A stretch of 5,974 nt of DNA, from NCBI GenBank assembly GCA_035714225.1, contig DASTMK010000538.1, positions 1-5,974 on the forward strand, given 5' to 3'. This document shows positions 5,483 to 5,974 of this stretch, piece after piece. Every line of letters starts with the position of its first letter. Position 1 is the first letter of the stretch. Origin of the DNA: CAADGY01 sp035714225 (GTDB taxonomy: Bacteria; Acidobacteriota; Terriglobia; Bryobacterales; Bryobacteraceae). Below the pieces are notes generated by a model. The model saw nothing but the letters and a program-made list of their open reading frames with translations. It did not search any database and was not told the origin of the DNA. Both the position numbers and the translations under genes were made by a program.

Positions 5483-5974
5483 ATGCAGACTGCTATTGTT
5501 ACCGGGGCGAGCCGCGGCATCGGCCGTGGCATCGCCAAAGAGTTGTCCCGCACGCACCGCGTGATTGCGACGTTCAAAGGCCGACGGGACGCGGCCGAGT
5601 CGCTTCGCCAGGAAACCGGCGTCGAGATTTTTCAATGCGACATCGCTTCCGCCGCGAGCCGCGACGCGTTGATTGCCTTTGCCAGGGAGCGTTTTGGGAC
5701 TTTGGACCTGCTGGTGAATAACGCGGGCATCGCGCCGCGCGAAAGGCGCGATATTGTGGAGGCCAGCGAGGAGATCTTCGACGAGGTGCTCTCGACGAAT
5801 CTCAAGGGCCCGTATTTTCTGACCCAGCAGGCTGCGCGCTGGATGCTCGAAAAGGGCGCCGGGCGTATTACGTTCGTTACGTCCATTTCCTCCTATACGG
5901 CTTCCGTCAATCGCGGTGAATACTGCATCTCGAAAGCGGGGCTCAGCATGGCCGTTGCGCTATGGGCGCAGCGC
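5483..5974 (+). CDS. SDR family NAD(P)-dependent oxidoreductase (fabG-like), 3' end outside window
   Basis: The first 164 residues of a short-chain dehydrogenase/reductase are visible, from a family usually about 250 long. These are cytoplasmic Rossmann-fold enzymes that interconvert a ketone and an alcohol with NAD(P)H. The nucleotide-binding TGASRGIG is at residues 7-14, with Asp53 after the third strand. NNAG (79-82) and Asn106 in the TNLKG helix stabilise the fold. The catalytic pair is Tyr147 and Lys151 (YCISK). Ser134 lies 13 residues before Tyr147, the spacing seen in FabG; Ser136 is a second candidate. The context GEYCISKAG resembles reductases annotated as 3-oxoacyl-ACP reductase or sugar/hydroxyacid dehydrogenases, so the substrate cannot be fixed. 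ATG 5483 starts 30 bases after the upstream stop. The Shine-Dalgarno is weak or absent, and a GC-rich hairpin lies directly upstream. No deletion or frameshift is seen in the visible part. Confidence 0.93.
   Translation, partial: MQTAIVTGASRGIGRGIAKELSRTHRVIATFKGRRDAAESLRQETGVEIFQCDIASAASRDALIAFARERFGTLDLLVNNAGIAPRERRDIVEASEEIFDEVLSTNLKGPYFLTQQAARWMLEKGAGRITFVTSISSYTASVNRGEYCISKAGLSMAVALWAQR

Noticed and set aside
4600..5635. Long minus-strand frames (266 and 327 codons) opposite the glycine-zipper and SDR genes
   Set aside because: Low-complexity translations mirroring the Ala/Pro linker and Gly-rich zipper; the plus strand has a signal peptide, a ribosome binding site and SDR motifs.
1..5974. 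CRISPR array, tRNA, insertion sequence or attachment site
   Set aside because: No regularly spaced repeats, cloverleaf, transposase motifs or terminal inverted repeats were seen on either strand.

Overview
This GC-rich window (roughly 60% G+C, few TTA/CTA/TCA codons) looks like ordinary bacterial chromosome. The gene content and protein style (a secreted Sm-like/glycine-zipper protein, a large PD-(D/E)XK-like protein of unknown role, a DUF697-like protein, a fabG-like reductase) are reminiscent of Acidobacteriota, perhaps the Solibacter/Bryobacter side. That assignment is an impression from protein style, not a proof. I see no rRNA, tRNA, CRISPR array, insertion sequence or phage gene.

Layout: two divergent blocks diverge from a point near 2110-2126. 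To the left, on the minus strand, a YggS-type PLP-binding protein (1445-2110) overlaps by 4 bases (GTGA) a GT4-type glycosyltransferase that starts with GTG at 1448. The glycosyltransferase frame has no stop codon. It runs straight into an SMP-30/gluconolactonase-like sequence that leaves the window at base 1. The lactonase part also has its own ATG and a good Shine-Dalgarno, so this is either a fusion or a broken gene boundary.

To the right, on the plus strand, come a 505-residue PD-(D/E)XK nuclease-like protein (2126-3643) and, 10 bases later, a DUF697/YcjF-like protein (3654-4550). Next is a promoter-like gap with a TATAAT box and a 12-bp tandem repeat, then a secreted Sm-like plus glycine-zipper protein (4613-5452). 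A strong GC-rich hairpin spans that gene's stop codon and is followed by an SDR oxidoreductase that runs off the right edge (5483-5974).

How the genes work together: YggS is a PLP-homeostasis housekeeping protein. The glycosyltransferase and lactonase both act on sugars, but a shared pathway cannot be read from the sequence. The nuclease-like and DUF697-like genes are probably co-transcribed. The two right-hand genes look like separate functions that merely adjoin. I found no convincing new multi-gene system. The best second-look items are the in-frame glycosyltransferase-lactonase junction, the uncharacterised nuclease-like protein with its DUF697 neighbour, the 15-bp divergent start region, and two long hairpins.
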